DNA of 38,246 nt from Rhodospirillales bacterium (GCA_947447625.1 CANFKS010000033.1:1-38246), one strand, 5' to 3'. Counted from the stretch's first letter, positions 17,862-27,745 are shown. Notes: generated by a model from the sequence alone, not told the origin. Translations and numbers: made by a program.

Positions 17862-20552
17862 CTAGCTTCCAGACTTCGTCGCGGCGGCCTTCTTTGCGAC
17901 AGGCTTCTTCTTGACTGCCGGCTTTTTTGCAGCCGGTTTTCCCGCCGCAGCCGCTTTGGCGAGTTTGGGTTTGTCCGACTTCGCCGCAACCGACTTGGGC
18001 GCGGCCTTCGCCCCCTTGCGCGCCGCAAACCCGCGCGGCTTCAGTATCTTGCCCTTCTCGGCCAGCAGCGCCACTGCCTGCTCCAGCGTGATGTCGTCCA
18101 TCGTCAGTTCGCGCGGCAAAGTGGCGACCGTATTGCCGTGCTGGACATAGGGGCCGAACCGCCCCTTGCGCACCAGCACCGGTTCCTTGTCCTTGGGATG
18201 CCCGCCCATGGTCCGCACCGAGGCGAGTTTACGCGCCAGCACATCGATCGCGCGATTGAGGCCAACCACGAGAACGTCGTCGTCCTTGTCGAGCGAAGCG
18301 AACACGCCACCCATCTTCACGAACGGCCCGAACCGCCCGATCCCGGCCTCGATCGGCTCCTGCGTCTCAGGATGGATCCCCACCAGGCGCGGCAGGCTCA
18401 ACAGCCCGAGCGCCTGCTCCAGCGTCACCGTGTCGCCCTCAACGCCCTTGGGCAACGATGTCCGCCGCGGCTTGGCCTTGCTCCCCGCGACCTGCTCACC
18501 CTGCTGGACATACACGCCATAGGGCCCACGCCGTACGGTGACGGGTTCGCTGGTTTCGGGATGATGCCCAAGCTCGCGCATCCCTTCCTTCAGCGTGCCG
18601 CCATCCTCCTCGTTGCCGTCCATCGCGAGGCGGCGGGTGTACTGGCATTCCGGATAACTCGAACAGCCGATGAAGCTGCCGTGCCGCCCCAGTTTCAACC
18701 CAAGCCGCCCTTTGTTGCAGGACGGGCAACCCCGCGGATCAGTCCCATCCTCCCGGACCGGAAAGAAATGCGGGCCCAGATCGGCGTCGAGCGCATTGAT
18801 CACGTCACTGATCTTGAGATCGCGCGTGCTGTCGATCGCCTGATGGAACTGCGCCCAGAACGACCGCATCACCGCGCGCCAGTCGGCCCGCCCGCCCGAA
18901 ATGTCGTCAAGCTGCTCCTCGAGGCCGGCAGTGAAGCCGGGATCGACATAGCGCTCGAAAAAGCTGGTCAGGAACGCCGTCACCAGTCGGCCACGGTCCT
19001 CCGGCACAAAGCGCTTCTTGTCGAGCTTCACGTAGTTGCGGTCCTGCAACACCGTGAGAATCGAGGCGTAGGTGGAGGGTCGGCCGATGCCGAGTTCCTC
19101 CATTTTCTTCACCAGACTCGCCTCGGAATAGCGCGGCGGCGGTTGGGTAAAATGCTGGTCGGCCCTGACGAACGGTGCCTGTCCCTGGCGCAGCGGATCG
19201 CGCTCGCGCATCGGCGGCAGCATCTTGTTGTCGTCCTCGCCCTCCGCGTCGTCCTGGTCCTCGCGATACAGCTTGAGGAAGCCATCGAACGCCAGGATCG
19301 AGCCATTGGCACGCAATCGCGGCCCCTGCGGCTGAGCGGGATCGGCGACATCGACCGCGACCTGATCGAGTTCGGCCGACTGCATCTGGCTTGCCACCGC
19401 CCGCTTCCAAACCAATTCATAGAGCCGTTTCTGGTCGGGCGTGAGGTGCACCGCCGCCTGGTCCGGCGTCAGTCCCACGTCAACGGGGCGGATCGCCTCA
19501 TGGGCCTCCTGCGCGTTCTTGGCGCGGCTGGTGTATTCGCGCGCCGCGCCGGGCAGGTAGTCCTTGCCATAGGTCTCCAGCACATGGCCGCGAATGGCGG
19601 TCACCGCCTCGCTGGCCATCTGCACGCCGTCGGTCCGCATGTAGGTGATCAGGCCGACCGTATCACCGCCGATATCGACGCCCTCATAGAGCCCTTGGGC
19701 CACGCGCATCGTCTGCTGCGCCCCGAAACCGAGCTTGCGCGAGGCCTCCTGCTGCAGGGTCGAGGTGGTGAATGGCGCCGGCGGATTGCGCTTGACCCGC
19801 CTGCGCTCAACGGTGGCGACCGAAAAATCTCCGGCTGCGACCTCCGCGCGGGCGCGCTCGGCCAATGCCGCGCTGTTGAGGTCGAACTGGTCGAGCCGTT
19901 TGCCCTGCAGATGGGTCAGCCGCGCAGTAAACGGGGCGCCTGCCGGCGTCAGCAGGGCAGCATCGATCGTCCAGTACTCGCGCGGTCGGAAAATCTCGAT
20001 CTCCGCCTCACGTTCGCAAATCAGCCGCAACGCGACAGACTGCACACGCCCGGCCGACCGGGCACCGGGCAGCTTGCGCCAGAGCACCGGCGACAGATTG
20101 AAACCCACCAGGTAATCCAGCGCGCGGCGCGCGAGATAGGCGTCGATCAACGGCTTATCGAGTTCGCGCGGATGGGCGATCGCGTATTGCACCGCGTTGC
20201 GGGTGATCTCGTTGAAGGTGATGCGATGCACCACCACGCCCTTCAGCGCGTTTTTATCCGCCAGCATCGCTTGCACATGCCAGGAAATCGCCTCCCCCTC
20301 GCGATCCGGATCGGTCGCAAGGTAGAGGGTCTTGGCACCCTTCAGCGCCTTGACGATGGCCGCGACCTGCTTGTCGCCGCGGGCATCGGCCTCCCAGTCC
20401 ATGGCAAAATCCTCGTCCGGGCGCACGCTGCCGTCCTTGGGCGGCAGGTCTCGCACATGGCCGAAGCTGGCAAGCACGTTGTAGCCGCCCCCAAGATACT
20501 TGTTGATTGTCTTGGCTTTGGCGGGCGATTCGACGACGACGACGTCCGACAT
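17862..20552 (-). CDS. topA: DNA topoisomerase I
   Basis: A type IA topoisomerase (896 residues) that relaxes negative supercoils. The TOPRIM domain starts VVVVESPAKAKTINKYLGGG and has DPDREGEAISWH with the metal-binding acidic residues; the active-site Tyr304 is in LITYMRTDG. A four-cysteine zinc ribbon, CPSCNKGRLGLKLG then CSSYPEC, lies near residue 612, followed by repeated topoisomerase C-terminal domains with RFGPFVKMG and RFGPYVQHG. The last ~45 residues are rich in Lys, Ala and Pro like a histone H1 tail and probably bind DNA. It lies between dprA and rnr in the same leftward set. Confidence 0.97.
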   Translation of the reverse strand: MSDVVVVESPAKAKTINKYLGGGYNVLASFGHVRDLPPKDGSVRPDEDFAMDWEADARGDKQVAAIVKALKGAKTLYLATDPDREGEAISWHVQAMLADKNALKGVVVHRITFNEITRNAVQYAIAHPRELDKPLIDAYLARRALDYLVGFNLSPVLWRKLPGARSAGRVQSVALRLICEREAEIEIFRPREYWTIDAALLTPAGAPFTARLTHLQGKRLDQFDLNSAALAERARAEVAAGDFSVATVERRRVKRNPPAPFTTSTLQQEASRKLGFGAQQTMRVAQGLYEGVDIGGDTVGLITYMRTDGVQMASEAVTAIRGHVLETYGKDYLPGAAREYTSRAKNAQEAHEAIRPVDVGLTPDQAAVHLTPDQKRLYELVWKRAVASQMQSAELDQVAVDVADPAQPQGPRLRANGSILAFDGFLKLYREDQDDAEGEDDNKMLPPMRERDPLRQGQAPFVRADQHFTQPPPRYSEASLVKKMEELGIGRPSTYASILTVLQDRNYVKLDKKRFVPEDRGRLVTAFLTSFFERYVDPGFTAGLEEQLDDISGGRADWRAVMRSFWAQFHQAIDSTRDLKISDVINALDADLGPHFFPVREDGTDPRGCPSCNKGRLGLKLGRHGSFIGCSSYPECQYTRRLAMDGNEEDGGTLKEGMRELGHHPETSEPVTVRRGPYGVYVQQGEQVAGSKAKPRRTSLPKGVEGDTVTLEQALGLLSLPRLVGIHPETQEPIEAGIGRFGPFVKMGGVFASLDKDDDVLVVGLNRAIDVLARKLASVRTMGGHPKDKEPVLVRKGRFGPYVQHGNTVATLPRELTMDDITLEQAVALLAEKGKILKPRGFAARKGAKAAPKSVAAKSDKPKLAKAAAAGKPAAKKPAVKKKPVAKKAAATKSGS

Positions 20553-20623
20553 TTTGCTCCGTTCGAGGCGACGCGGAACCAGCGATTCACGCCTGCGGCC
20601 TACTGGCCCTCGGCGATCGCGGT

Positions 20624-21739
20624 CTAGCCGCCCTGTCCTGCAACCAGTGCCACCCGGTGACCGGGCAGCGTCTCAACACGCCCCGCAAGTTCCAGGTCGA
20701 AGAGGATCGACATGACCGAGGACGCCGTTAGTTGGCAGCGCCGGATCAGATCGTCAACTCCAACCGGTGTTGGTCCAAGCAGTTCGACCACCATCTGCTC
20801 CGCCCGCATGCGGTCCGAGGACGACAAATCAGGCCTGCCCCACCCCTCCGCGAACCCGGCTGGTACGCCCGGTGCCACCGGCTCGGAGATCGCCCGTCCC
20901 AGCACCGACAGCACGTCAGCAGCACTTTCAATGAGGTTGGCACCGTCTCGGAGCAGCGCATTGCCGCCCCGGCAGCGCTCATCGAGCGGCGAACCCGGTA
21001 CTGCGAATACCTCCCGATTGGCCTCGGTTGCCAGCCGGGCCGTAATCAGGCTCCCCGATTTCAAGGCTGCCTCGATCACCACCACGCCCAGCGACAAGCC
21101 TGCGATCACCCGGTTGCGCCGCGGGAAATGCCGCGCCTGGGCAATCGTCCCGGGTGGCATTTCCGCGACAACAGCGCCCTCCCGACCGATCCGCGTCTGC
21201 AAAGCAGCATTTTCAGGCGGATAGGCGATATCGATACCCCCGGCAACACAGGCTACCGTTACCCCCTGGGTCAACGCCCCCGTGTGCGCAGCCGCATCGA
21301 TCCCCCGCGCCAGGCCAGACACCACCACAACACCCGCCGCCGCCAAATCGGCCGCAATCATCTCTGCCAACCGCCGCCCATTGCCCGATGCATTGCGCGC
21401 CCCCACCAACGCAACCGCGGGGCGTTGCAGCAGCGCCGCATCCCCCGCCACCGCCAGCACCGGCGGCGGATCGGCGGTCTGTGCCAGCAGAACGGGGTAG
21501 GCAGGCGTGCCGAAATACAGCAACTCCGCGCCAATCCGGCCAACCTCCTCGATCTCACGCTCCGCCGAGGCCCGATCCGGCACCACCAGCGCCCCACGCC
21601 GCCCGGCATTGCGCGCCAAATCCGGCAGCCCCTCGATCGCTGCTGCCGCTGTGCCGAAGCGTGCAAGCAGTCGCCGATAGGTGACCGGACCGACCCCCTC
21701 CGTCCGCGCCAGACGAAGACGGTCGGGCGCATCAATCAC
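20624..21739 (-). CDS. dprA: DNA-processing protein DprA
   Basis: A 371-residue DprA/Smf protein that protects incoming single-stranded DNA and loads RecA during transformation. An N-terminal helix-hairpin/SAM-like region (LARTEGVGPVTYRRLLARFG) is followed by the Rossmann core with VALVGARNASGNGRR, VSGLARGIDAAAH, FPRRNRVIAGLS and SGSLITARLA. A C-terminal winged helix (residues ~310-371) is the DML1 type. I chose the GTG at 21739: it overlaps the plsY TGA (GTGA), giving tight coupling, and the protein then starts at the usual family position. The frame upstream runs through plsY out of phase and is not real. Its role with comEC is an inference. Confidence 0.93.
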   Translation of the reverse strand: MIDAPDRLRLARTEGVGPVTYRRLLARFGTAAAAIEGLPDLARNAGRRGALVVPDRASAEREIEEVGRIGAELLYFGTPAYPVLLAQTADPPPVLAVAGDAALLQRPAVALVGARNASGNGRRLAEMIAADLAAAGVVVVSGLARGIDAAAHTGALTQGVTVACVAGGIDIAYPPENAALQTRIGREGAVVAEMPPGTIAQARHFPRRNRVIAGLSLGVVVIEAALKSGSLITARLATEANREVFAVPGSPLDERCRGGNALLRDGANLIESAADVLSVLGRAISEPVAPGVPAGFAEGWGRPDLSSSDRMRAEQMVVELLGPTPVGVDDLIRRCQLTASSVMSILFDLELAGRVETLPGHRVALVAGQGG

Positions 21740-22326
21740 TTTTTCGTGCCTATCCGCGGTTCGGTGCCGGCGATCAGCCGCACAATGTTGTCCTTGTGTC
21801 GCAAAAACACGAACCCGGTGATCGCCAGCGCCAACCCGAGGATCGGCTGCGGCGCATCGAGAAACCAGGCCAGAACCGGCATCGACGCAAAGGAAATCAA
21901 CCCGCTCGCTGAAGAAATCCGCAACAGCAAGGCGGACAACGCCCATACCCCACACCCCGCGAGGCCAATCAGCGGATTGGCAGCAATCAACACGCCAAAC
22001 CCCGTCGCCACGCCCTTGCCGCCCCGAAACTTCAGCCACACCGGATACATATGGCCTAACACCGCCGCAAACCCGCCCAGGAACATACCGCCCGTGCCCC
22101 CAAGACGAGCGCAGATCAGCACCGCCGCCGCCCCCTTTAGGGCATCGAGCAGCAACGTCCCGGCCGCCAGGCCCTTGCGCCCGGTGCGCAGCACATTGGT
22201 CGCGCCGATACTGCCCGATCCGATCTTGCGCACATCCCCAACACCGCCCGCCATAGTGAGCAGCAGCCCGAACGGGATCGAGCCCAGGACATAGCCGATC
22301 AGCAGTACAGAGATACCACCGCTCAT
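21736..22326 (-). CDS. plsY: Glycerol-3-phosphate acyltransferase PlsY
   Basis: A 196-residue inner-membrane enzyme that acylates glycerol-3-phosphate from acyl-phosphate, the first step of phospholipid synthesis. The three family motifs are visible: GSIPFGLL and GSGSIGATNVLRTG early, FRGGKGVATG in the middle, and a later conserved loop ending in FLRHKDNIVRLIAGTE. Five or so hydrophobic segments fit the family. The ATG at 22326 overlaps the pyrC stop (ATGA), and the stop overlaps the dprA start. Confidence 0.95.
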   Translation of the reverse strand: MSGGISVLLIGYVLGSIPFGLLLTMAGGVGDVRKIGSGSIGATNVLRTGRKGLAAGTLLLDALKGAAAVLICARLGGTGGMFLGGFAAVLGHMYPVWLKFRGGKGVATGFGVLIAANPLIGLAGCGVWALSALLLRISSASGLISFASMPVLAWFLDAPQPILGLALAITGFVFLRHKDNIVRLIAGTEPRIGTKK

Positions 22327-23597
22327 CCAAACACCCTCCGCCCCGCCTTCCAGGTGCCAATCACCTGTCCCTCGACCGCCCGCCCGTCAAAGGGCGTGTT
22401 CTGCGCCCGCCCCGGCAAGGCGCCCGATTGGATCTGCCAAGCCGCGTCAAGGTCGAACAGGCATAAATCAGCGCTGCTCCCCCTCGCCAACGTCCCGCCC
22501 TTTGCACCGAGCAGCCCCGCCGGCCCGCATGTCAGCAACCCCAGGGCGCGCGACACATCGAGCGCCCCGCCATGCACCTGCGCCAGCGTCACCGCCAGCA
22601 GCGTCGCCAGCCCCGCCCCGCCGGGCGCCGCCTGAGCAAATGGCAGCCGCTTGTCATCGGCATCGCGCGGCTGATGGTCCGAGGCGATCGCATCGATCGT
22701 CCCGTCCACCACCGCAGCCAACACCGCGAGCCGGTCCGCCTCACACCGCAAAGGCGGCGACAACTTGGCATAGGTGCGGAAATTGCCGATCGCAGTCTCG
22801 TTGAGGTCGAAATAAGGCGGCGCGGTGTCACACGTCACATCGAGCCCCTGCGCCTTGGCCATGCGGATGAGGTCGATCGCCTCCCCGGTCGAGACATGAG
22901 CGAAATGCAGCGATCCTCCGGTCATCCGCAACAGCCGCAAATCGCGCGCCACCATCAACGCCTCAGCCGCCGGATGAATGGCGGGCAGCCCCAGCCTGGT
23001 CGCCAACTCGCCAGACGTCGCAGCTCCGCCCTCAGCGAGCGAGGGATCCTCCGGGTGCTGCACCACGCGGGCGCCGAATCCTTTTGCATAGGCCAGGATC
23101 AGCCGCATCATGCGCGCCGAGCCGATCGCCCGTGCACCATCGGTGAACGCCACCGCCCCGGCCTCGCGCAGCAGCCCAAGCTCGGCCAGTTCCTCGCCGC
23201 GGCACCCCTTGGTTGCCGCACCATAAGGCAGAATGGTGAGGCTGCCGGTCTCCTCGCCCCGCGCCCGCAAATGGCGCACCAGCGCCGGGTCATCGATCGC
23301 CGGCTTGGTGTCAGGCAGCGCCGCCAAGGTGGTGATCCCCCCCGCCGCCGCCGCCACCGCCGCCGAGGCGATGGTCTCGCGATATTCCCCCCCGGGCTCC
23401 CCCACCTCGGCCCGCATATCCACCAGCCCAGGGCACAGGATCGCCCCATCCCCGTCGATCACCTGCGCGCCCTCGGGCCGCCCGAGCCCGCCGCCGAGAT
23501 CGGCAATCCGCCCATCGCGCACGAGCAGCGCCCCATGCTGATCGAGCCCTGCGGCCGGATCGATCAATCGGACATTCTCGATGATCACATCAATCAT
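22323..23597 (-). CDS. pyrC: Dihydroorotase-like protein, probably non-catalytic (PyrC')
   Basis: A 424-residue amidohydrolase-fold protein aligned with dihydroorotase, which cyclises carbamoyl-aspartate in pyrimidine synthesis. Where the metal-binding HxHLREPG should be, this protein has RAEVGEPG (residues 62-69): both histidines and the substrate arginine are lost, and the MPNT motif is LPDT. Other residues remain: [18 protein letters not shown] and ASDHQPRD. Pseudomonas PyrC', an inactive partner needed to assemble aspartate carbamoyltransferase, shows similar loss, and the overlap with pyrB fits that model. If so, a catalytic pyrC must lie elsewhere. The start at 23597 lies inside the end of pyrB. 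Confidence 0.88.
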   Translation of the reverse strand: MIDVIIENVRLIDPAAGLDQHGALLVRDGRIADLGGGLGRPEGAQVIDGDGAILCPGLVDMRAEVGEPGGEYRETIASAAVAAAAGGITTLAALPDTKPAIDDPALVRHLRARGEETGSLTILPYGAATKGCRGEELAELGLLREAGAVAFTDGARAIGSARMMRLILAYAKGFGARVVQHPEDPSLAEGGAATSGELATRLGLPAIHPAAEALMVARDLRLLRMTGGSLHFAHVSTGEAIDLIRMAKAQGLDVTCDTAPPYFDLNETAIGNFRTYAKLSPPLRCEADRLAVLAAVVDGTIDAIASDHQPRDADDKRLPFAQAAPGGAGLATLLAVTLAQVHGGALDVSRALGLLTCGPAGLLGAKGGTLARGSSADLCLFDLDAAWQIQSGALPGRAQNTPFDGRAVEGQVIGTWKAGRRVFG

Positions 23598-24525
23598 TGC
23601 GGCTGCTCCGGCGGGCCAGGATATCGAGCACGGCCATCCGCACCGCCACCCCCATCTCCACCTGCTCCTTGATCAGGCTGCGCACCGGGTCATCCGCCAC
23701 GTCCGATGCGATCTCCACCCCCCGGTTCATCGGCCCCGGATGCATCACCAGCGCGTCCGGCTTGGCGCAGGCCAGCTTTTCGGCATCGAGACCATAGAAG
23801 CGGAAGAATTCGCGGAACGACGGGATCAGCCCCCGCGTCATCCGCTCCTTCTGCAGCCGCAGCATCATCACGATGTCGCAATCCCGCAGCCCCTCGCGCA
23901 TGTCATGGAACACCTCGACACCAAGCCGCTCGATCTCCGTCGGCATCAACGTCGGCGGCCCGATCACCCGGACCCGGCTGCCCATCGCCGAGAGCAAAAA
24001 GATGTTGGACCGCGCCACCCGGCTGTGCAGCACATCACCACAAATCGCCACCGTCAGCCCCTCGAGCCGCCCGCGCCGCCGCCTGATCGTGAGCGCGTCG
24101 AGCAGTGCCTGGGTGGGGTGCTCATGCATCCCGTCGCCAGCGTTGATCACCGCAGCATCCACCTTGCGCGCCAGCAGCGCCGGCGCCCCCGAGTCCCCAT
24201 GGCGCACCACCAGCAGGTCGCAGTTCATCGCATTCAAGGTGGCCGCCGTATCCAGCAGTGTCTCGCCCTTGTTCACCGAGGACGTGCTGACCGACATATT
24301 GATCACATCGGCGCCCAGTCGCTTGCCCGCCAATTCGAAACTCGTGCGCGTGCGCGTCGAATCCTCGAAGAACAAATTGATCAGCGTGCGCCCGCGCAGC
24401 AGATCACGCTGCGTCTTGCCGGACCGGTTGAGCAGCGCATAGCTCTCGGCCAGGTCGAGCATCGTGTCGATCTCAGGCGGATGCAGGCCCTCGATCTGGA
24501 GCAGATGGCGATGTGTCAGGGGCAA
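23590..24525 (-). CDS. pyrB: Aspartate carbamoyltransferase catalytic subunit
   Basis: A 311-residue enzyme joining carbamoyl phosphate and aspartate, the first committed step of pyrimidine synthesis. The carbamoyl-phosphate loop is STRTRTS (residues 56-62); Ser-Val-Asn-Lys86 supplies the mobile-loop lysine; [23 protein letters not shown] and [12 protein letters not shown] follow. Translation begins at a TTG (24525) giving the family-like [13 protein letters not shown]; its ribosome-binding site is weak. The 3' end overlaps pyrC by 8 bases. It is the first gene of a leftward set running pyrB-pyrC-plsY-dprA-topA-rnr-rpmG. No pyrI regulatory chain is present. Confidence 0.95.
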   Translation of the reverse strand: MPLTHRHLLQIEGLHPPEIDTMLDLAESYALLNRSGKTQRDLLRGRTLINLFFEDSTRTRTSFELAGKRLGADVINMSVSTSSVNKGETLLDTAATLNAMNCDLLVVRHGDSGAPALLARKVDAAVINAGDGMHEHPTQALLDALTIRRRRGRLEGLTVAICGDVLHSRVARSNIFLLSAMGSRVRVIGPPTLMPTEIERLGVEVFHDMREGLRDCDIVMMLRLQKERMTRGLIPSFREFFRFYGLDAEKLACAKPDALVMHPGPMNRGVEIASDVADDPVRSLIKEQVEMGVAVRMAVLDILARRSSRND

Positions 24526-24614
24526 GGTCGGGAGTCCCGCTAAATACCCGGATACGTTACAGGGCGCGGGGCCATGGAGCTAGAGTGGCCGAGACAGATC
24601 TCTGCCCTCCGTAC

Positions 24615-24647
24615 GCAAAACGAGGCCCGCCATTGCCGACGGGCCTC
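24615..24647 (-). terminator. Rho-independent terminator of rne
   Basis: GAGGCCCG (24622-24629) and CGGGCCTC (24640-24647) form a perfect 8-bp stem with a 10-base loop. On the minus strand the stem is followed by GTTTTGC (24621 downward). It lies 17 bases after the rne stop codon. Confidence 0.8.
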
Positions 24648-24664
24648 GGTTCAAGCCAGACGCC

Positions 24665-27600
24665 TCAGCGGCGCCACCAGCCCCGCTTGGGCGGTGCCTC
24701 GGGCACGCCATCTTGACCCAGCACAACCGGACGAACCGCCGGGCCGACAACAGGCGCCTGCGGCTCTGCCGGAGCGGCCACCGGCTCCAGCACGACCTGC
24801 GCTTCGGCTACCGCCTCGACCGCTGCAGGCGCAACCGCGACGGGCGCAGCTGCCACGGGTTCGGCCACGACGGGTTTGGCCACTATGGGTTCGACCACGA
24901 CGGGTTCGACCACGATGGGCTCAGCCGCCACGGGTTCGGCCACGACAGGTTTGACCTCAACGCGTTCAGACACAACCGGCACCGCCTCAACCAGCACCGG
25001 CGCAGGGGCAGTCGGAAGCATCGGAGCAGGCGGAGGGGCGGCGGCTGCAGCGGCACGCTGGGCTTCAGCCTGTTCGATCAGGTCGAAGATATCCATCACA
25101 TTCTGCCCGCCAAACGGATCAGCCGGCGTCGGCCCGTTATAGGCGGGGGCAACATAGGCTGGAGCGGCATAAGCGGGTGCCACAGGAACCGGAGCAGCAA
25201 CCGCCACCATCGGCTCCGGCGCGGCCGCCGCAGTTGCGGGCGCCTCGTCGCCGTCCTCGATCTCGACGCCGTTCTCGTCACGACGACGACGACGTCCACC
25301 GCGACGCCCGCGCCGGCGAGACCGTGCCGGTGCGCCGTCATCGAGCGCCGTTTCGAGCGGGGGCTGCTCCGCCTCGGCCGGATCGACCACCAACACCTCG
25401 GGGGCCGCATCCGCGTCAGGATCGATCAGCACCGGTTCGCCATCGCCATCAACCGCCAACAGCGGAAGCACTTCGGACACATCCTCGTCCGAGACCACGC
25501 CAGGATCAGCCGCACCGGTTTCGGCACCCTCGCCATCCTCACGCCGCCCGCCACGCCGACGGCGACGACGGCGGCGACCACGCTCCTCCTCCGTACCCTC
25601 TTCAGCAGGCCGCTCATCCGAGGCCCGTGCCTCAGAACTCCGCCCTGCCGAAGCACGACCCTCGGATGAACGGGGTTCGGAAGCACGCGCCGCAGGCACC
25701 TCGCTCACAATCTCCTCGGCTTCGTCTTCGCTGAACGAGACGTCGTCATCCTCCTCGATCGCATCGAACACCGGCACCACCGGCGCCACCGTCACCGCCA
25801 GCATCGGCCGCTCGCCAGGCTCCAATGTCCGTTCCCGCACGATGCGCAACTGCGCCGCACTCAGGCTTTCATCCGGACTGAAATGCACCCGCATGCCCGT
25901 GCGCATTTCGATGTCCGTCAGCCGGTCCCGCTTGTGGTTGAGCAGATAGAACGCCACCGTCCCCGAGCAATGCACCGTCACCAGCGCCGAGCGGGATTTC
26001 GCGCCCTCCTCCTCGATCGCACGCAACACATGCATCGCGCTGCTCTCGGTGGAGCGCACATGGCCCAATCCGCCGCAATGCGGGCAGGTGATGAAGTTGG
26101 TCTCCGTCAGGCTTGGCCGCAGCCGCTGGCGGCTCATCTCCAGCAGCCCAAAATGGCTGATCGAGCCCACTTGGATCCGCGCACGATCGTTCTTGAGCGC
26201 TTCCTTCAAGCGGCGCTCGACCATCGCGTTGTGCTTCTTCGACTCCATGTCGATGAAGTCGATCACGATCAGCCCGGCCAGATCGCGCAGCCGCAACTGC
26301 CGCGCAGCCTCCTCGGCCGCCTCGAGATTGGTCTTGAGTGCGGTCTCCTCGATGTTGCGCTCCCGCGTCGCACGTCCCGAGTTCACGTCGATCGCCACCA
26401 GCGCCTCGGCCTGGTTGATCACCAGGTATCCGCCGGACCGAAGCTGCACAGTCGGCGACAGCATCGAGTCGAGCTGCGCCTCCACACCCATCCGGCTGAA
26501 CAGCGTTTGTCCGCCATTGTCGGCGGCCCGCCATTGAATGACCTTGCGAGCATGCGCCGGCATCAACATCCGCATGAAATCATGGGCCGCCTTCCACCCA
26601 TCGGCGCCATCGACCAGAACTTCGTCGATATCACGGGAGTAGCCATCGCGGATCGCCCTCTTGATGAGGCTGGCCTCCTCATAGATGAGAGCCGGCGCCG
26701 CCGAGCGCATCGTGTGCTCGCGGATATCGTCCCACAGGCGCATCAGGTATTCGCAATCCCGCGTGATCTCCGGCTTCGGCCGGGCCGCACCCGCCGTGCG
26801 CACGATCAGCCCCATGCCCTGCGGAACCTCCAGTTCGGCGGTGATCTCCTTGAGCCGCCGGCGATCCGAGGCAGAGGTGATCTTGCGCGAAATACCGCCG
26901 CCGCGCGGCGAATTCGGCATCAGCACGCAGAACCGCCCAGCCAGAGAGATATAAGTCGTCAGCGCCGCGCCCTTCGAGCCGCGTTCTTCCTTGACCACCT
27001 GGATCAGCAGGATCTGGCGGCGACGGATCACCTCCTGAATACGGTAGTTGCGCAACATGCGCGACGAACGGCGAGCGGCGGCCTCTTCGGCGCCATTGCC
27101 CTCGAATACGTCGCTCTCGCCGCCGAACGATTCGGGCGGGGGCCCGTCGGGCGAAGGGATATCGAGTTCGGCATCATAACCGCCAGCCTCGTCGGCTGCT
27201 TCCTGCTCGCCTGCCGCCGCGCTCTCGGCCGCTTCCGTCTCGCGCCCATCCACGTCTCGCGCTTCGGACTCACCGGCCTGCCCTTGGCCGGCATCCGGCT
27301 CGAAAGCCCCGTAGGTGACTTCGTTGTAGGTCACCGCAAGCGCCATCTCGCCCTGCACCGGCACGGTCGCATCGTCCATCGTCGCGGCGCGCGCCACCGG
27401 ACGCGCCGCCGGGTTTTCCCCGGCAGCACGATCCTCGGCTTCCTCCTCGGCGCGGGCCTCCTCGGCCTGCATGGCGATCAGGCGCTGCCGGTCAGCCACC
27501 GGAATCTGATAGTAGTCGGGATGGATTTCGCCAAAAGCGAGGAACCCGTGGCGCCCGCCGCCATACTCAACGAATGCGGCCTGGAGCGAGGGTTCAACCC

Positions 27601-27745
27601 GCACCACCTTGGCAAGATAGATATTACCCTTCAGCTGCTTCTTGGTCGACGTCTCAACGTCGTAATCCTCGAGGCGATTACCGTCCAACACCACAACGCG
27701 GGTTTCTTCCGCGTTGGTGGCATCCAGCAACATGCGCTTGGTCAT
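24665..27745 (-). CDS. rne: Ribonuclease E (RNase E/G family)
   Basis: A 1026-residue endoribonuclease that starts mRNA decay and matures rRNA and tRNA, and scaffolds the RNA degradosome. The S1 domain (GNIYLAKVVRVEPSLQAAF) is interrupted by a long acidic insert (about residues 85-230), a normal alphaproteobacterial feature. The catalytic DNase I-like part includes ALVAIDVNSG and LIVIDFIDM with magnesium-binding aspartates; the zinc-link is CPHCGGLGH. The C-terminal ~400 residues are disordered, with arginine clusters (RRRRRRRRGGRR; RSRRRGRRGGRRRRR) for RNA binding and a Val/Pro/Glu/Ala repeat tail. I chose the ATG at 27745 because MTKRMLLDATNAEETRV is the family start; 49 upstream codons are non-homologous. 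Confidence 0.95.
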   Translation of the reverse strand: MTKRMLLDATNAEETRVVVLDGNRLEDYDVETSTKKQLKGNIYLAKVVRVEPSLQAAFVEYGGGRHGFLAFGEIHPDYYQIPVADRQRLIAMQAEEARAEEEAEDRAAGENPAARPVARAATMDDATVPVQGEMALAVTYNEVTYGAFEPDAGQGQAGESEARDVDGRETEAAESAAAGEQEAADEAGGYDAELDIPSPDGPPPESFGGESDVFEGNGAEEAAARRSSRMLRNYRIQEVIRRRQILLIQVVKEERGSKGAALTTYISLAGRFCVLMPNSPRGGGISRKITSASDRRRLKEITAELEVPQGMGLIVRTAGAARPKPEITRDCEYLMRLWDDIREHTMRSAAPALIYEEASLIKRAIRDGYSRDIDEVLVDGADGWKAAHDFMRMLMPAHARKVIQWRAADNGGQTLFSRMGVEAQLDSMLSPTVQLRSGGYLVINQAEALVAIDVNSGRATRERNIEETALKTNLEAAEEAARQLRLRDLAGLIVIDFIDMESKKHNAMVERRLKEALKNDRARIQVGSISHFGLLEMSRQRLRPSLTETNFITCPHCGGLGHVRSTESSAMHVLRAIEEEGAKSRSALVTVHCSGTVAFYLLNHKRDRLTDIEMRTGMRVHFSPDESLSAAQLRIVRERTLEPGERPMLAVTVAPVVPVFDAIEEDDDVSFSEDEAEEIVSEVPAARASEPRSSEGRASAGRSSEARASDERPAEEGTEEERGRRRRRRRRGGRREDGEGAETGAADPGVVSDEDVSEVLPLLAVDGDGEPVLIDPDADAAPEVLVVDPAEAEQPPLETALDDGAPARSRRRGRRGGRRRRRDENGVEIEDGDEAPATAAAAPEPMVAVAAPVPVAPAYAAPAYVAPAYNGPTPADPFGGQNVMDIFDLIEQAEAQRAAAAAAPPPAPMLPTAPAPVLVEAVPVVSERVEVKPVVAEPVAAEPIVVEPVVVEPIVAKPVVAEPVAAAPVAVAPAAVEAVAEAQVVLEPVAAPAEPQAPVVGPAVRPVVLGQDGVPEAPPKRGWWRR
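24851..24970. repeat. 15-bp imperfect tandem repeat inside the rne tail
   Basis: Eight head-to-tail 15-bp units, typified by CACGACGGGTTCGAC, run from 24851 to 24970 and encode a five-residue unit such as VVEPI or VAEPV in the RNase E tail. Units differ by a few substitutions and the period stays in frame. Such repeats expand and contract easily by replication slippage. Confidence 0.8.

Noticed and set aside
17676-20627. A 983-codon open frame on the plus strand
   Set aside because: It is exactly antisense to topA and rnr, His/Arg/Gln-rich with no recognisable domain; long antisense frames are common in GC-rich genes.
20732-22294. A 520-codon open frame on the plus strand
   Set aside because: Antisense to dprA and plsY, whose motifs are clear; the translation is low-complexity.
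21740-22360. N-terminal extension of dprA through plsY
   Set aside because: The extension runs over plsY in another frame; dprA homology starts at the GTG overlapping the plsY stop.
24713-25669. A His/Gly/Arg-rich 318-codon frame on the plus strand
   Set aside because: Antisense to the repetitive rne tail; its apparent repeats are a by-product of the codon repeats on the coding strand.
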